64,000 nucleotides of DNA from G963668435 sp963668435 (GCA_963668435.2 CAXXSC010000008.1:434001-498000), one strand, 5' to 3'; positions 9,213 through 18,155 are shown, counted from the first letter of the stretch. A program made the numbers and translations. Notes: generated by a model from the sequence alone, not told the origin.

Positions 9213-10976
9213 TCAGAATTGTTCGAGCCAGGCAAAAACAGCGTCATAGACAATCTCGTGCCCGCCCTCGAACAGTGTCATGCGGGAAAGCCCGCTCGAC
9301 CGTCTCAGATGAATACGCCGTCCGTATGTGGCATCCTCATTCGTATCTGTTCGCGTTCCCGGCGGGACAGCTTCATCTTTCTCGATGGCGGCTATGATAT
9401 CCTCACCGATAAGCTCCCCCCCCTTGCCAGCAGCCTTGACCAGGGCATTGTACGCCCGGATTGTCTGACCGACCGGAACAGATCCCTCGCCACCGAATGA
9501 ACCGCCGTGACCATCATGTATACCGGCATTGATATCGACCGGCAGGATATGGGCACGCCAGAGATGTGTCACAGCTGAACGCTGGCTGTATTCTTTATCG
9601 ACAGCAGGCGAATCGCCAGGCTTTCCACCGCATGCAAGCTCAATATCCTGTGAGTAAACAAGGCCGCGTTCAGTGGTTTCTTCATGCCAGCGGGCGATAT
9701 CGGAGATTGGCACCCAGGCACTGGCGGCAGTCCACACAGTCGGAAAATTTCCTGCCATCTGAAGTGTCATGTAACCGCCACCGCTGCAGCCGACAAGGAA
9801 AACACGCCGTGGATCGACATCGAAATTATCTTTTGCCCACTCGACAGCATCGAGAATATCCTGCATTGCGGCAGGTGAACCACAGGCCGCAGGTGTTTTG
9901 TTCGGGCCGCGGAAATTCGGAAAAACACAGTGCCAGTCACGCTCCCGGCAGCGTTTAAAATATTCTGACGCATCGCTCTGGCTATAGTCGTGGCTCCAGG
10001 TGTGGAGTGCGATGAGAAGGGGACGCGATTTGCCGACCGCCTCGTATACACGGACAGGCTGAGAGCTGTTATCATAGGTCGATGGTATTGAAATAAGTCT
10101 CTCGGTCACAGTAAGGTCTCCATGTTCGTTGATGTTGTGTTCTGCTTTTGAGCCTTCGGGCTGTAATATAAAAACTGCGGCAACCAGCGCCAGGCAATAA
10201 AAACCGAACCAGCCGATTTTGCCACGCCGGACCACTGCCATGAGCAGCATAAGCGAGACATATCCCGACAGGAAAGCCGCAATCATGCCTGCGATCCACG
10301 GACCAAGCGACGCAGTATCGATGCCGCATTCGGCGATATCGAGCACAGCGAGCAGAACAGCACCGCAAATGGCCGGCAGCGAAAGAAGGAACGAGAACTC
10401 ACCGGCATCACTCCGGCGGACACCGAGAAAAAGCGCCGCGGAAATAGTCGAACCTGAACGCGAGATTCCGGGAATAATCGCACATGCCTGAGCCATACCG
10501 ATCAAAAAACCGTTCCCGACTCCGACATCTTTATCCCCCGGACGGCGAAAAAAAGTCGCAAGAAGAATCAGGCCGGTTACGGTCAAGGCTATCAGAACGG
10601 GGAAAATGGAGCTGAAAAGGCTCTCGAAAAGATCTTTAAATGAGAGGCCCAGCACAACCGCCGGAACGGTACCTATGACAATTGCCATAATATAGCGGAT
10701 ATTTTTTGACTGTGACGCCGCGGAAACAACGCTTTCACCGGGACTTCGCTGGCCAATATCCGTTATCGCGCCCAAAAGCAGTTCCGCAATTTTGTGACGG
10801 AACACAACGATGACAGCAAGCAGCGTTGCAAAATGGAGCAGGATATCGAAAACGAGGATTTCACCTTCAAGACCGAACAGGTGCTGAAAAAGAACAAGAT
10901 GTCCCGACGAGGACACCGGCAGAAATTCGGTCAATCCCTGGACAATACCCAGGATTATCGCCTGAAAATAACTCAA
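9213..10976 (-). CDS. uppP: Undecaprenyl-diphosphatase fused to an alpha/beta hydrolase
   Basis: Residues 1 to about 275 are a complete UppP/BacA: the first motif G-I-V-Q-G-L-T-E-F-L-P-V-S-S-S-G-H-L and the second P-G-I-S-R-S-G-S-T are intact, within about eight membrane segments. UppP removes a phosphate from undecaprenyl diphosphate to recycle the carrier for peptidoglycan and glycan export. Without a break, residues from about 290 to 587 form an alpha/beta hydrolase of the prolyl-oligopeptidase/esterase type, with the nucleophile in G-C-S-G-G-G, a D-G-H-G segment, and a C-terminal G-G-H supplying the histidine. UppP is normally about 270 residues, so this is a true domain fusion. The start is the TTG at 10976: AGAGGAG lies 5 nt upstream, whereas the frame's earlier TTG has no site. 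It is last in the operon with pgeF (43-bp gap). Confidence 0.9.
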   Translation of the reverse strand: MSYFQAIILGIVQGLTEFLPVSSSGHLVLFQHLFGLEGEILVFDILLHFATLLAVIVVFRHKIAELLLGAITDIGQRSPGESVVSAASQSKNIRYIMAIVIGTVPAVVLGLSFKDLFESLFSSIFPVLIALTVTGLILLATFFRRPGDKDVGVGNGFLIGMAQACAIIPGISRSGSTISAALFLGVRRSDAGEFSFLLSLPAICGAVLLAVLDIAECGIDTASLGPWIAGMIAAFLSGYVSLMLLMAVVRRGKIGWFGFYCLALVAAVFILQPEGSKAEHNINEHGDLTVTERLISIPSTYDNSSQPVRVYEAVGKSRPLLIALHTWSHDYSQSDASEYFKRCRERDWHCVFPNFRGPNKTPAACGSPAAMQDILDAVEWAKDNFDVDPRRVFLVGCSGGGYMTLQMAGNFPTVWTAASAWVPISDIARWHEETTERGLVYSQDIELACGGKPGDSPAVDKEYSQRSAVTHLWRAHILPVDINAGIHDGHGGSFGGEGSVPVGQTIRAYNALVKAAGKGGELIGEDIIAAIEKDEAVPPGTRTDTNEDATYGRRIHLRRSSGLSRMTLFEGGHEIVYDAVFAWLEQF

Positions 10977-11019
10977 TGCATCTCCTCTGTTATAGAAAAG
11001 CAATCAATTAATAACAAAA

Positions 11020-11754
11020 TCATATCCGCATGATACATGACAGCATACGTCCCGAAACGGCTCCATCCCGCCGATATGAGTAGAAACGTTCCGGATCGCA
11101 GATCGTACATAATGCCATGTTCTCTATGGACTCATCGCGAAGACCGGCGGCGGCAAGCCGTAGTCTGAGTTCGACGGCGAGATTACCGTACAGGGAACCA
11201 TCACGCTCTACCACGGCCTTTGGATGAAGCTTTTCTGCCACCTCACGGCCAATCTCATAACAACACGGACCCGCTGCCGGTCCGATAGCGGCGAGGATAT
11301 GAGATGGCTCACAAGAAGCTTTCCGGGCAAGCATTTCAACAGCGTGCTCAGCAATACCGGCAACCAGCGGTTTCCAGCCGCAATGCACCGCGGCAACGAT
11401 CTCACCTTGTTCATCGCTCATGAGCAACGGAATGCAATCGGCAGTCCTGACCCCAAGCATGAGCCCGGCGCTGGCAGTCAAAACGCCGTCGGTCGCTTTC
11501 GCCACGCCCCCCTGATCGACACATTGCACCGAGGCGCCATGCACCTGATTCATGAAAACGGAGTGCTCCCTGTCCACGCCCATCTCCTCGTATAGAAGAC
11601 TGTGGTTTTCAGCAACCATAAGTTCATCGTCGCCACTCTCAAAGCCAAAATTGAGTGAATCGTAGGGCTTTTGCGACACACCTCCGCGACGCGTGCTGAA
11701 CACGGCACGTACAGGCAGACCGTGGAAAATGGAAGGCGTTAGAAGCTCAATCAT
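11020..11754 (-). CDS. pgeF: Peptidoglycan editing factor PgeF / YfiH-type purine nucleoside phosphorylase
   Basis: A 244-residue protein of the YfiH/LACC1 family. Family signatures are visible: M-N-Q-V-H-G near residue 66, T-A-D-C-I-P-L, V-H-C-G-W-K (H-A-G-W-R-G in most members) and G-P-A-A-G-P-C-C-Y-E. The His/Cys residues form the metal site that supports adenosine/inosine phosphorolysis and deaminase activity; in E. coli the protein corrects peptidoglycan composition. It is cytoplasmic. It lies 46 bp after spoT and 43 bp before the uppP fusion on the same strand, a setting that fits envelope maintenance. No convincing ribosome binding site is seen before the ATG. Confidence 0.92.
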   Translation of the reverse strand: MIELLTPSIFHGLPVRAVFSTRRGGVSQKPYDSLNFGFESGDDELMVAENHSLLYEEMGVDREHSVFMNQVHGASVQCVDQGGVAKATDGVLTASAGLMLGVRTADCIPLLMSDEQGEIVAAVHCGWKPLVAGIAEHAVEMLARKASCEPSHILAAIGPAAGPCCYEIGREVAEKLHPKAVVERDGSLYGNLAVELRLRLAAAGLRDESIENMALCTICDPERFYSYRRDGAVSGRMLSCIMRI

Positions 11755-11800
11755 ATTTTAAATATCATTTCTGTGGTTTTCCACGCAAAAAAGCAGCAAA

Positions 11801-13987
11801 TCATTCTCTGTCGTGACGGCTGACACTGTTGACACCTTTTACCTGCCGAAGCAGTTTCATGACACGATCGAGATCTTTGAGCGATGTCACTTTCACATCT
11901 ATATCATCGACAGTCAACCCCTCCGGTGTAGAAATATTGGCATCGATAATACTCAGACCCGCCGAGGAAATCACATCGATAACATCGCGGAGGAAGAAAT
12001 CACGGTCAGTGCCCTCCACCCGTATACAGGCCACAAAAGCGCTGTCTTTGGGCGGCTGCCAGTCAACAGCAATTGCCCGCTCCTGATCCTGCCCGACATT
12101 ATGGCAGTCTGCGCGGTGAATGACAACACCTCTTCCCCGGGACACGAACCCAACAATCTCATCACCCGGCACCGGCTTGCAGCATTTCGCGTAACTCACC
12201 ATGAGATTGCCGACACCCTGTATGGTTACTCCGGCGGCATTCCTGGATACAGGATGTGTTTTATCCCGTTTCTGTTTATCACCGATCCCGAAAAAGTTCC
12301 TCAAGCTGTGGGGCGAAATAGAACCGGATCCAAGCGCAACGAGAAGATGATCCCAATCATTCTGGTGGTATTTATCAAGTAAGGAGCGCTTGTCTTTTTC
12401 CGTCAACTTCCGCTCGATCTCTTTCTCGATCTTCCCGAGCATATCGATCGCGAGCTCACGGCTTTCGTTTCGGCGCTGACGGTTTATCCAGCGGCGCACA
12501 TAGCTCCGGGCCTTGGTTGTTTTAAGGAAATCGAGCCAGTTGGGATTCGGCTTTTTATTGGCGTTGGTAAAAACCTCAATCCACTGGTTGCCGCTCAATA
12601 CAGTGTCAAGTGACACCATGCGCTTGTCGACTTTTACTCCTGAACAGTGAAGGCCAATCTCGGAATGAAGGGCAAACGCGAAATCGAGCGCAGTCGCACC
12701 GGCGGGAAGGCGTTTGACATCGCCTTTGGGGGTAAACACAAATATCTCGTCCGTCTCAAGGTCAAGCTTGAAATTACTGAGGAATTCATCGGCATCGGGC
12801 GTTTCCCGCTGCATTTCGATCATTTCCCTGACCCAGGACATGTAATCATCGATCTTGTCGGTCTCTACTTTCCCCTCTTTATAGCGCCAGTGAGCCGCGA
12901 TACCGCTCTCCGCGATCTCGTGCATCTCCTGCGTCCGAATCTGGACCTCGATCATGCGGCGCTCGGAGGCAAAAACGGTGGTATGGAGCGACTGGTACAT
13001 ATTGTTCTTAGGCACCGCGATAAAATCTTTGATACGCTCGACCACGGGTGAGAACATATCGTGAATGATACCGAAAGTATGGTAGCAGTCCTCAACCTCA
13101 TCGACAATAACTCGGACAGCGAAAATGTCGTAAATCTGCTCCACGCCCTTGTTGTCACGTTTCATCTTGCGGTATATGCTGTAGAGATGTTTCAAGCGCC
13201 ACTGGATAGCATTGTTGATCCCGGCATCGGCGAGACGCTGCTTGATAGGCTTTATGAAGGATTTGAAATAGACATTACTCTCCTCGGTGAACTCCTTCAC
13301 CGATTTTTTCACCTCGCGGTATTCGCGGGGCTGAAGCCAGCGGAAAGAGTAGTCTTCCAGCTCGCGCTTGATGTTATACATACCGAAACGGTGGGCAAGC
13401 GGCGCATAGACATCCATGGTCTCGCGGGAAATTTCTTTGCGTTTTGCGGCGGGCAGATAGCGGAGAGTGCGCATATTGTGAAGTCTGTCGGCGAATTTGA
13501 CAATGATAACCCGCACATCCTTCGCGATGTGAAGCAGCATGTTGCGGAAATTTTCCGCCTGCTCTTCCTGGGGGCTCTGGAAATGGAGCTCCGCGATCTT
13601 GGTCAGGCCTGCAATGATCACACGCACTTCCTTGCCAAAATTCTTTTCCACATCCTCGAGGGTAACCCTAGTATCCTCAACCACATCATGAAGGAGACCG
13701 CAGGCAAGCGTGGTGCTGTCCAGGTTGAGGTCGGCAAGAATGGCACATGTCTGAATGCCGTGATAAATGAAAGGTTGGCCGGATTTTCTGTACTGCCCGG
13801 CATGCGCAGTTGCGGCATACCGAAACGCTTTTCTGATCAACTTGAGGTCGACATGGGGATTGTAACGCTTGATTTTTGTCAGGAGACGGGAAAAATCGTC
13901 CATAACCCTGACAAGTTCTTCAGGTTTCATGGCGAATTGCGCGTCTTTTTCCCCGACTGTCTCATGAGCATCGTTTTTATCTGTCAT
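11801..13987 (-). CDS. spoT: Bifunctional (p)ppGpp synthetase/hydrolase, RelA/SpoT family
   Basis: A 728-residue Rel protein with all domains in order. The HD hydrolase is at about residues 45-200 (H-D-V-V-E-D-T present), the synthetase at about 240-360 (V-P-K-N-N-M-Y-Q-S-L-H-T and E-V-Q-I-R-T), TGS at about 400-460 (F-V-F-T-P-K-G-D), a helical/zinc-finger region with C-C-K-P-V-P-G-D, and ACT at about 655-728. The intact HD motif argues for both hydrolysis and synthesis of the alarmone, as in single-Rel bacteria. The ATG overlaps the stop of the upstream glycosyltransferase by 4 bp, indicating translational coupling. It sets the stringent response, tied here to envelope genes downstream. Confidence 0.97.
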   Translation of the reverse strand: MTDKNDAHETVGEKDAQFAMKPEELVRVMDDFSRLLTKIKRYNPHVDLKLIRKAFRYAATAHAGQYRKSGQPFIYHGIQTCAILADLNLDSTTLACGLLHDVVEDTRVTLEDVEKNFGKEVRVIIAGLTKIAELHFQSPQEEQAENFRNMLLHIAKDVRVIIVKFADRLHNMRTLRYLPAAKRKEISRETMDVYAPLAHRFGMYNIKRELEDYSFRWLQPREYREVKKSVKEFTEESNVYFKSFIKPIKQRLADAGINNAIQWRLKHLYSIYRKMKRDNKGVEQIYDIFAVRVIVDEVEDCYHTFGIIHDMFSPVVERIKDFIAVPKNNMYQSLHTTVFASERRMIEVQIRTQEMHEIAESGIAAHWRYKEGKVETDKIDDYMSWVREMIEMQRETPDADEFLSNFKLDLETDEIFVFTPKGDVKRLPAGATALDFAFALHSEIGLHCSGVKVDKRMVSLDTVLSGNQWIEVFTNANKKPNPNWLDFLKTTKARSYVRRWINRQRRNESRELAIDMLGKIEKEIERKLTEKDKRSLLDKYHQNDWDHLLVALGSGSISPHSLRNFFGIGDKQKRDKTHPVSRNAAGVTIQGVGNLMVSYAKCCKPVPGDEIVGFVSRGRGVVIHRADCHNVGQDQERAIAVDWQPPKDSAFVACIRVEGTDRDFFLRDVIDVISSAGLSIIDANISTPEGLTVDDIDVKVTSLKDLDRVMKLLRQVKGVNSVSRHDRE

Positions 13988-15090
13988 GCTGTCACCCCCC
14001 GAAAAACGGCAAGATTTTTTTCAGCGAAAGCCTCGAGCGAAAGCTCATTGAGCGCTTTTGTGTATCCTGCCTCGGCAAAACTGCGGCAAAGGCCGCGGTC
14101 ACCGGCAAGTTGAATCATCGCCCGTGCCATAGCATCGGAATCGCCGGCTTTTACAACTAACCCCGTCTCACCATCGACAACAACCTCCGGAATGACATTC
14201 GTGTCGCTGGCGACAACCGGGATTTTCATTGCCATGTATTCCATCGCTATTCGGCAGATGGTCTCGGAATTGACAGAGGAAATAACACCGGCATCGATCA
14301 GGGCGATGATATCACGGGTGTCACGCTGCCTTCCGAGAAAAATAGCCCTATCGAGAATACCCGCCTCAGCCGCCATTCTGCACATGTCCTCCTCCGACAA
14401 CTGGGCCTGCCAGCCTGCGATGAGAAAGCGCGCCTCGGGAATAGTCCTGACAACCTCGCCTGCGGCCCTGAAAAAATGGCTGTGCCCCTTGTCCGGCGAA
14501 TAACGAGCAAGGATACCGAAAAGGAATGCGTTATCATCGATACCCAATTCGCGACGGGTCAGCACGGTTTCGGCATCCGGAGTGAAATAGTCCGTGTCGA
14601 CAGCACCGTTGATTACCGGAATCGAGTTTTTATCGATACAGAAACGTTCGGAATAATAGCCCTGAATTGTCCTGCAGGAAACGATAACACCTTTCGTTTT
14701 CCGCATCATCAGACGTGCCGCGGGATGGTTCTTCGGCGCAATCTGGTTGCCGGATGTCCTGATCACGGGTATCCCGGTGCCGCGGAGCGCGAGCATCCAC
14801 AGGAGGTGATCTTTTCCGGCATGGACATTGACCAGATCAACGCCCTCTTCAATGGCAAAACGCCTGCAGCGTTGGATCATCCGGTACTGCGCCACGATCC
14901 CGCTGTCATCCTGGTCGAGAGCGAGCGTGTCAAGACCTTTGGCCTCAGCTTTTTCTATGGGCGCGGAACCAGCCGCACCTGCGAATGTGACCCGGCGCCC
15001 AGTTTTCGAGAGGCCCTCGGCCAAAGTAACCGCATAATAAGCACAGGCATTGTACCACCTGATGCTCGCTGCCTGAACTATATGTCTCAT
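13984..15090 (-). CDS. Glycosyltransferase, GT4/GT-B fold
   Basis: A 368-residue glycosyltransferase. The N-terminal Rossmann half (about 1-185) contains I-R-W-Y-N-A, A-E-G-L and D-L-V-N-V-H-A-G-K-D-H. The C-terminal donor-binding half holds F-G-I-L-A-R-Y-S-P-D-K-G-H and the E-x7-E type segment around S-S-V-N-S-E-T-I-C-R-I-A-M-E-Y-M-A (about 275-291), the usual GT4 nucleotide-sugar site. Family members transfer sugars to lipopolysaccharide cores or other envelope glycans from UDP- or GDP-sugars at the inner face of the membrane; donor and acceptor cannot be told. It is the first gene of the four-gene minus-strand operon and its stop overlaps spoT. Confidence 0.9.
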   Translation of the reverse strand: MRHIVQAASIRWYNACAYYAVTLAEGLSKTGRRVTFAGAAGSAPIEKAEAKGLDTLALDQDDSGIVAQYRMIQRCRRFAIEEGVDLVNVHAGKDHLLWMLALRGTGIPVIRTSGNQIAPKNHPAARLMMRKTKGVIVSCRTIQGYYSERFCIDKNSIPVINGAVDTDYFTPDAETVLTRRELGIDDNAFLFGILARYSPDKGHSHFFRAAGEVVRTIPEARFLIAGWQAQLSEEDMCRMAAEAGILDRAIFLGRQRDTRDIIALIDAGVISSVNSETICRIAMEYMAMKIPVVASDTNVIPEVVVDGETGLVVKAGDSDAMARAMIQLAGDRGLCRSFAEAGYTKALNELSLEAFAEKNLAVFRGVTA

Positions 15091-15138
15091 ACTGCTCGAT
15101 TCCCTGAAAAAACGACCGCAGCCGGATATGACTTTGCC

Positions 15139-15169
15139 TTGACAAGACAGGTCCCCGGCCCAATATTAT
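15139..15169 (+). promoter_or_regulatory. Candidate promoter for the 74-residue protein gene
   Basis: A consensus TTGACA (15139-15144) precedes TATTAT (15164-15169) with a 19-bp spacer, which is longer than ideal. It lies in the divergent region between the glycosyltransferase and the small plus-strand gene. Confidence 0.5.
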
Positions 15170-15209
15170 GGTAACACTGTGAACAGCAACTTAAAAGAGG
15201 TGTCTTTTT

Positions 15210-15434
15210 ATGGAAGATAGAGTTATCCCGCGCCAGATGATCAATATTCGCCTGACTTTGTCCAACAGCCAGTCTGTCAGCGGCGACCTTCAGATCGATC
15301 TCGACTCACGCCTGTCCGATTTCATGAACCGTCCCGAACAATTTATCGTTATCCGAGACAGCGATGGCGGTGTCAGGATCATCAACAAGGCACATATTGT
15401 CGATGTCAGGACCAGTGATATTGAAAGGAGCTGA
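15210..15434 (+). CDS. Small hypothetical protein, possible DUF6812-like
   Basis: A 74-residue cytoplasmic protein with no signal or membrane segment. The pattern is a compact beta fold: an I-N-I-R-L-T-L strand, a D-L-x-I-D-L strand, a short L-S-D-F-M-N helix, then F-I-V-I-R-D and I-I-N-K-A-H-I-V-D-V strands. Short proteins of this look are often placed beside chemotaxis, motility or polar-assembly genes, but nothing of that kind is adjacent here. AAGAGGTG is placed 9 nt before the ATG and a TTGACA promoter lies upstream, so expression is well supported. Its function is unknown. Confidence 0.8.
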   Translation: MEDRVIPRQMINIRLTLSNSQSVSGDLQIDLDSRLSDFMNRPEQFIVIRDSDGGVRIINKAHIVDVRTSDIERS

Positions 15435-15464
15435 TTATCCAACCCGGACAAAAGGTATCTTCGT

Positions 15465-15989
15465 TCAGTCGCCGATACCCATCATGGTCCGGGTCAGAAG
15501 CGGATCAAACTCAAATCCGGCGGCTTCGACAGCCTCTCTCGCGCCCTCTTCCCGATCGATCACGCAGACGATTTTGAGTACTTCGAGTCCCAGCTCCTTG
15601 AGGCCCTCGGCGGCAATGATCGCCTGATTCCCCGTGGTGAGGACATCCTCGATCAGAAGCACTTTCTGGCCTTTCTCGTAAAGCCCTTCGACGATCTTCT
15701 TGGTGCCGTAATCCTTGGCTTTCTTCCTGACCATGAGGAACGGAAGGCCGGTTTTAAGACCGACAGCTGTAACCAGGGGAATTGCACCGAGCTCCGGCCC
15801 CGCGAGAATATCAGTATCAGCGGGAACTTTATCTTTGAGCCCCTCGGCGACAGCATCGAGGATTTTCGGCTGTGTCTCGATACGGTATTTATCGAGATAG
15901 TAATTGCTTTTGCGGCCGCTGGAGAGAATGAACTCGCCAGTCAGAAGCGCCGAGTCTTTAACCAGGTCGGCAAGTTTCTGTATTTCCAT
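15465..15989 (-). CDS. pyrE: Orotate phosphoribosyltransferase
   Basis: A 174-residue type I phosphoribosyltransferase. The PRPP-binding loop V-L-L-I-E-D-V-L-T-T-G-N-Q is at about residues 108-120; F-I-L-S-S-G-R-K-S-N-Y-Y near residue 22 is the PyrE N-terminal signature, and the flexible catalytic loop M-V-R-K-K-A-K-D-Y-G-T is present. It converts orotate and PRPP to OMP in pyrimidine synthesis in the cytoplasm. AAAGGGA precedes the ATG. The gene lies 32 bp after aroB on the same strand, so the two may be co-transcribed; no other pyr gene is in the window. Confidence 0.97.
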   Translation of the reverse strand: MEIQKLADLVKDSALLTGEFILSSGRKSNYYLDKYRIETQPKILDAVAEGLKDKVPADTDILAGPELGAIPLVTAVGLKTGLPFLMVRKKAKDYGTKKIVEGLYEKGQKVLLIEDVLTTGNQAIIAAEGLKELGLEVLKIVCVIDREEGAREAVEAAGFEFDPLLTRTMMGIGD

Positions 15990-16021
15990 ATCGTATCCCT
16001 TTCTTATATTTGTTTATTATT

Positions 16022-17131
16022 TCATGATTTCATATAGTCAAGCATAAATGCTATTCCATCCATCATCTCGTCGCGTGTGACATCGCTGTGAATACCGACA
16101 TGCCCGATTTTATCGGGAAGGATGAAACGTATTGTACCGCAGGAAACTTTCTTATCACGGGTCATCGCCTCGTAAAGGCTGCCGGGATTAAGCTCCCCTG
16201 TCTCACGGTAAATCCCGGTCCGTTCGAGCAGCGCGTTCTGACGGGCGAAATCCTCCTCAGAAAGAATGCCTTTCGCAACCGCAATCCTGCCAGCCGCAAC
16301 CATACCAAGTATAACCGCTTCGCCATGCTTGAAACTCTTATATTTAGTAACGGACTCGAGCGCGTGCCCGACAGTGTGGCCGTAGTTGAGAATTGCCCGG
16401 ATACCGCCCTCGCGCTCATCCTCGGCAACAACAGCGGCCTTGATCTTGCAGTTCCACGCGATGAAACGTTCCATCACGTCATCGTCCGCCTCTAAACGCA
16501 TGATCTTTTCGATATTTTCATCGAGGAAAGAGAAAAATTCGGCATCCCTGATAATCGCGTGCTTAAGCGCCTCGCCCATGCCGCTGACAACCTCACGCGG
16601 CTCCAGCGTTTTCAGGACACGTGTGTCAATCCAGACACCGCGCGGCTGGTAGAAATGCCCGATGAGGTTCTTACCCAGTGGATGGTTCACCGCCACTTTG
16701 CCGCCGATGGAAGAGTCCACCTGGGCGACAATCGTTGTCGGCACCTGCACGAAAGGTATGCCCCTGAGATAGGCCGCGGCGACAAATCCGGCAGTATCGC
16801 CTATCACACCGCCACCAAGCGGGACCATGACGCTCGAGCGCTCGTAACGCTCCTCGATAAGCCGTGTCATAATGGACTCGAATGTGGCCAGTGTCTTGTG
16901 CTCCTCGCCGTCAGGCACGACAATTTCAAGCAGTTCGAATCCGGCATCGGCAAGCGATTTCGCCGCTGTTTCGAGATAGAGCCCGGCAACTGTTTCCGTT
17001 GTGGCGATACAGGCTTTTTTCGCTTTTTCTCCGGCACAGTGTCGGACAAAAGCACCGAGTCCCGGCAGGCATCCGCCCTCGACATGGATATCATACGAGC
17101 GTTCGCCGAAATCTATTCCTATGGTCTGCAT
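16022..17131 (-). CDS. aroB: 3-dehydroquinate synthase
   Basis: A 369-residue AroB, the NAD- and metal-dependent enzyme that turns DAHP into 3-dehydroquinate. Signatures: V-P-D-G-E-E-H-K, the dinucleotide site G-G-G-V-I-G-D-T-A-G-F-V-A-A near residue 105, P-T-T-I-V-A-Q-V-D-S-S-I-G-G-K-V-A-V-N, and the metal-binding N-Y-G-H-T-V-G-H-A-L-E near residue 258 with a further H-G-E-A-V. The start has GGAG 4 nt upstream. It is the fourth recognisable aromatic-pathway gene of the minus-strand run (tyrA, aroA-like, aroE, aroB), separated from the secreted SH3-like gene by 163 bp. Confidence 0.97.
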   Translation of the reverse strand: MQTIGIDFGERSYDIHVEGGCLPGLGAFVRHCAGEKAKKACIATTETVAGLYLETAAKSLADAGFELLEIVVPDGEEHKTLATFESIMTRLIEERYERSSVMVPLGGGVIGDTAGFVAAAYLRGIPFVQVPTTIVAQVDSSIGGKVAVNHPLGKNLIGHFYQPRGVWIDTRVLKTLEPREVVSGMGEALKHAIIRDAEFFSFLDENIEKIMRLEADDDVMERFIAWNCKIKAAVVAEDEREGGIRAILNYGHTVGHALESVTKYKSFKHGEAVILGMVAAGRIAVAKGILSEEDFARQNALLERTGIYRETGELNPGSLYEAMTRDKKVSCGTIRFILPDKIGHVGIHSDVTRDEMMDGIAFMLDYMKS

Positions 17132-17294
17132 GGATCTCCGTTTCCGTTTCGCGGGATGAAATTCGAGACAATTGAGTAGAAAACAGGCGGTGAAGTGGCC
17201 TTCACACGCCCGACAGTAATATATCGATTTTGAGGTAGAAAGAGCAAGTGTTTCGTTGATATGTGCGTAAGAAGCGCCTGATCATTATGGCAGG

Positions 17295-18155
17295 TCAATC
17301 AGCGGCGGGCAGCCTGAAATTCTCCCGGTTGAGATCATCCTGATGAATCCAGCCGGTCTGACGCTGGCTGACAACCTTTGCGGCGCATCCCCCCTCGACA
17401 CGGTAGAACTCGTCGATTTTCACCGCCTGACCGGGGACGAGTTCATCGATTTCCGCCCTTTTTTCCCGCCTGACCGCCGAACGGGGATCGAAATACAGTG
17501 TGACCGGCTTTTTGCTTCTGATCGGCCATTGCCCGACATTGTAGCCGTTGAAAAATTCGCTTTTCCTGACAATCACGTCCGGCACCCGGTAGACATCCCT
17601 GCGGATCGTATCATACAAAAAAGACTGTGGAAAATAACTGGTCCCGGCAAGCTCAAGCCGCATATTCATGACTATTTCGAGACGTGCCTCCCCCACTTTG
17701 TTCATGGAAAGGAACTGTCCCGGCTCATGAAACAGTTTAACGAATTCCCCATCAAGGTTAAGACCAAGAATTATCAGTTCAGGATCGTCGCTGGGCCCGT
17801 AAAGGCGAACAAGAATCTCCGGCGCGCCGTTGCCCTCGCAGCCCGCATCGATATCTTTAAGCTCGATCTGGCTGGGATGAAGATAGCCCCCAGCATCATC
17901 AATCTCAATTGCGGTGATACTGGCAGACTCGATATCGGCAACAGTCTGAAACGTGGAATCGGACAGCGCGACCGCATGAAAATAACCGGTCAGGTGAGAG
18001 CTGTTGGAGTAGAGCTTTTTAGAGACATAATAGATATATTTATCTCCGAGCGTCGCCCTGAAAACGATATCGTTTTCTTTTCGTTCATCAGTATTTCCCA
18101 GAACCGCACACGTTGTCAACATGGCAACGAGCACCACGCACAGCCTCGTCCTCAC
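17295..18155 (-). CDS. Exported hypothetical protein with C-terminal SH3-like segment
   Basis: A 286-residue protein starting at a GTG (18155), with GGGAGGGG just upstream and a typical Sec signal directly after it (V-R-T-R-L-C-V-V-L-V-A-M-L-T-T-C-A-V-L-G); the longer in-frame extension would bury this signal. A cysteine in the hydrophobic core leaves a lipoprotein possible. The body is beta-rich, with G-C-E-G-N-G-A-P-E-I-L-V-R-L resembling a VCBS/FG-GAP-type strand, and the last 50 residues read like an SH3-like domain ending K-V-V-S-Q-R-Q-T-G-W-I. The GTG overlaps the aroE stop (GTGA), so it is translationally coupled to aroE. Its function is unknown; it is probably periplasmic. Confidence 0.8.
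   Translation of the reverse strand: MRTRLCVVLVAMLTTCAVLGNTDERKENDIVFRATLGDKYIYYVSKKLYSNSSHLTGYFHAVALSDSTFQTVADIESASITAIEIDDAGGYLHPSQIELKDIDAGCEGNGAPEILVRLYGPSDDPELIILGLNLDGEFVKLFHEPGQFLSMNKVGEARLEIVMNMRLELAGTSYFPQSFLYDTIRRDVYRVPDVIVRKSEFFNGYNVGQWPIRSKKPVTLYFDPRSAVRREKRAEIDELVPGQAVKIDEFYRVEGGCAAKVVSQRQTGWIHQDDLNRENFRLPAAD

Noticed and set aside
13061..14113. 350-codon plus-strand open frame opposite spoT
   Set aside because: spoT has all expected domains on the other strand; the antisense product has no recognisable pattern.
14476..15174. 232-codon plus-strand frame opposite the glycosyltransferase
   Set aside because: No ribosome binding site or domain; it overlaps the start region of a supported gene.
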